20,996 nt of DNA from Parachlorella kessleri (Eukaryota > Chlorophyta > Trebouxiophyceae > Chlorellales > Chlorellaceae), in the NCBI GenBank assembly GCA_001598975.1, contig BBXU01001810.1:1-20996 (forward strand), given 5' to 3'. Position numbers and translations under genes: made by a program. The notes below the pieces were generated by a model. It had not been told where the DNA came from. It did no database searches and worked only from the letters and a program-made list of their open reading frames with translations. This document shows, in pieces, positions 19,613 through 20,996 of the stretch (the first letter of the stretch is position 1; each line of letters begins with the position of its first letter).

Positions 19613-20508
19613 CCTGCACACAGCAATACCACAAACAAATGCTTCAGCGTGTCCTCCTCAGAGTGCTTGCGTAGAAACCGGTGTCCGCCCAACCCCTCAC
19701 AAGCACTTGTGCACACTGCGAGTGCGTCGGGACTGCACTCCGTGCCGCCTCTCTTGCCTGCCAGTACCCAGGGAGTTCTATACTGGCGGTGTTGTCACAC
19801 CAGGCGGAGCTGATAGATGTCTTCCACAGTGGAAAGATTATGACCGGCGCCACACTCACCAGACCGCAGAAAGGGTCTTTGAGGGGGATGTGCGGGGTGC
19901 AGAGGTGGTAGTGGAAAACAACGCGCAAGAGCGACACCAAGGTCCTGACGGTGGTACTTAGGGAGCTGCAAAGCCAGCTACCTCTGCAAACCTCACATTG
20001 CATTGGTTGATTGTAGCAGGCCATGTGAACAGAGGAGAAATATGGCTCAACTGCATTGCAGCTGACAGGTCTGAAAGCAGATTGACCTGGGTTTTGGCCG
20101 CGCCAGTACAGTAATAATGCTGGCCCCTATAGACAAGACAAGCTTCACCACACTTGCTGCACTCAATGAGTAAAACTACTTGCAGCTCTCCACCTAGCTG
20201 AGTTTGTGACTGAGTGGGGGACACAAGCTTCAGACAACAATTCCACAAAGGCCAATGGGACCCCACAACGGAGGATAAATATGTAGAAAGAGCGCGCCAG
20301 CTCCTCACGCTGTCACGCAACAGCAACCTCTGGCTGGGTGAAAACAAGGCCCCCGTCACGCTCAGCAGCAAGGGACAGGAAGGCAAGCGGCGCAACGTGG
20401 AGCACACAAAGAGAAGGTATATAAATGTTGGTGGGGATCACGGTGCTGGAGCCAACAGCAGGGTGACGAAGGGAAGAGTGCAAGCGGGACCAGGCTGCAG
20501 CGTGCTCA
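19613..20508. other. Upstream region of paralogue B; no firm gene
   Basis: About 900 bases lie between the start of paralogue B and the stop of the next minus-strand gene. A strong acceptor (GTGTGCAG) ends one base before the B start codon. On the minus strand 20024-19860 is an open stretch starting MACYNQPMQCEVCRG and ending at a GTGAGT donor. It cannot be spliced in phase to the coding part of B, so it is a possible 5' UTR exon or chance. No other feature is convincing. Confidence 0.4.
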
Positions 20509-20980
20509 TCACGACTTCTTCTTGCCAAACAGGCCGCCGCCCTTGGAAACTGCAGTAGCACAGTGTGGATCCCAGGGTTAGCCTGCCACATTGAAGCGTG
20601 GGTTATACCAATGGTCCGGGCTTTGCCTAGTGGCCTGCAAACAAGCTCGCTTTCAATTGCACATGTGGATTGGGACAGCATGCACCACTGGCACTGGGCA
20701 AAAGAGCTGAAAGCTAAACCAACCACAGAAACCAACACGGGCAGGGCTGGCAACCCACCTGTCTGGGTTATTGTGCCCGGGATCTTCTTCGAGACCTTGA
20801 AGCTGCAGGAAGAGCGGTAGGATGCTTGTCAAACACTGTTGGTGTCGCACCGTCATGATAGGAGGGCGTGGAGGCGGCGAGACTTCGCCGGGCGCTGGCC
20901 ACCACCTACTGTCCATACTTTCCTCCTTTGCCAGGCCCAGGCTTGCCAGCAGCCAACAAAGCCTTGGAGCATGCGCGGTG
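20509..20980 (-). CDS. 3' end of an unrecognised gene with Lys/Gly-rich C terminus, three exons seen
   Basis: Three minus-strand exons can be chained in phase: 20980-20919, 20802-20759 and 20549-20509, with the stop at 20511-20509. They encode about 48 C-terminal residues, including KALLAAGKPGPGKGG, FKVSKKIPGTITQT and the end SKGGGLFGKKKS. The acceptors (TTCCTGCAG, CTACTGCAG) are good and the donors are GTATGG and GTGGGT. The last two exons are more certain than the first. The start and main domains lie beyond the right edge. The tail is low in complexity and basic and does not identify a family. Confidence 0.45.
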
Positions 20981-20996
20981 CTACTAAGCAAGCTTG

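Noticed and set aside
19958..20407. 149-residue minus-strand open frame with a CSKCGEACLVYRGQHYYC stretch
   Set aside because: It begins at GTG, has no clear splice borders or family match, and the Cys spacing could be chance in a frame opened by base composition.

Overview
The window looks like nuclear DNA of a green alga, most likely of the Chlamydomonas-type (Chlamydomonadales) lineage. Genes are broken into many short exons with GTGAGT, GTGCGT or GTGGGT donors and TGCAG acceptors. Two genes carry the TGTAA polyadenylation signal typical of this group about 80 bases after the stop, and one product has a bipartite thylakoid-lumen leader. The exact species cannot be read from the sequence. 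No bacterial operon, CRISPR array, tRNA, rRNA or transposon was seen.

Layout. On the left, the 5' part of a mitochondrial HSP70 gene runs off the minus strand (42-2139). It shares a promoter gap of about 256 bases with a divergent plus-strand gene for a eukaryotic nicotinamide/nicotinate mononucleotide adenylyltransferase (2396-5898), whose modelled N terminus looks mitochondrial. A 1.1 kb gap follows, holding coding-like exon fragments. Next is a six-exon minus-strand gene for a Tat-type thylakoid lumen protein, possibly PsbQ-like (7033-9008). It is divergent, across 205 bases, from a ten-exon plus-strand gene for COP9 signalosome subunit 6 (9214-12944). These four genes alternate head-to-head and tail-to-tail, so every promoter gap is shared and every 3' end faces another.

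The right half holds a tandem pair of minus-strand paralogues (13390-16029 and 16733-19612). Spliced by hand they encode proteins of about 824 and 822 residues. Each has a signal sequence, a large Cys-containing ectodomain with many N-glycosylation sequons, three membrane segments and a basic, Ser/Ala/Pro-rich tail with a nearly invariant C terminus. I do not recognise this family, and it is the best candidate here for something undescribed. One paralogue has an extra GC-AG intron that the other lacks. At the right edge is the 3' end of an unrecognised minus-strand gene with a Lys/Gly-rich tail (20509-20980).

The first four genes are housekeeping functions (mitochondrial protein folding, NAD synthesis, photosynthetic lumen, protein-degradation control). 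They share neighbourhood and promoters rather than one pathway. Exon joins were chosen by hand from splice signals, reading phase and family conservation; no transcript data were available.
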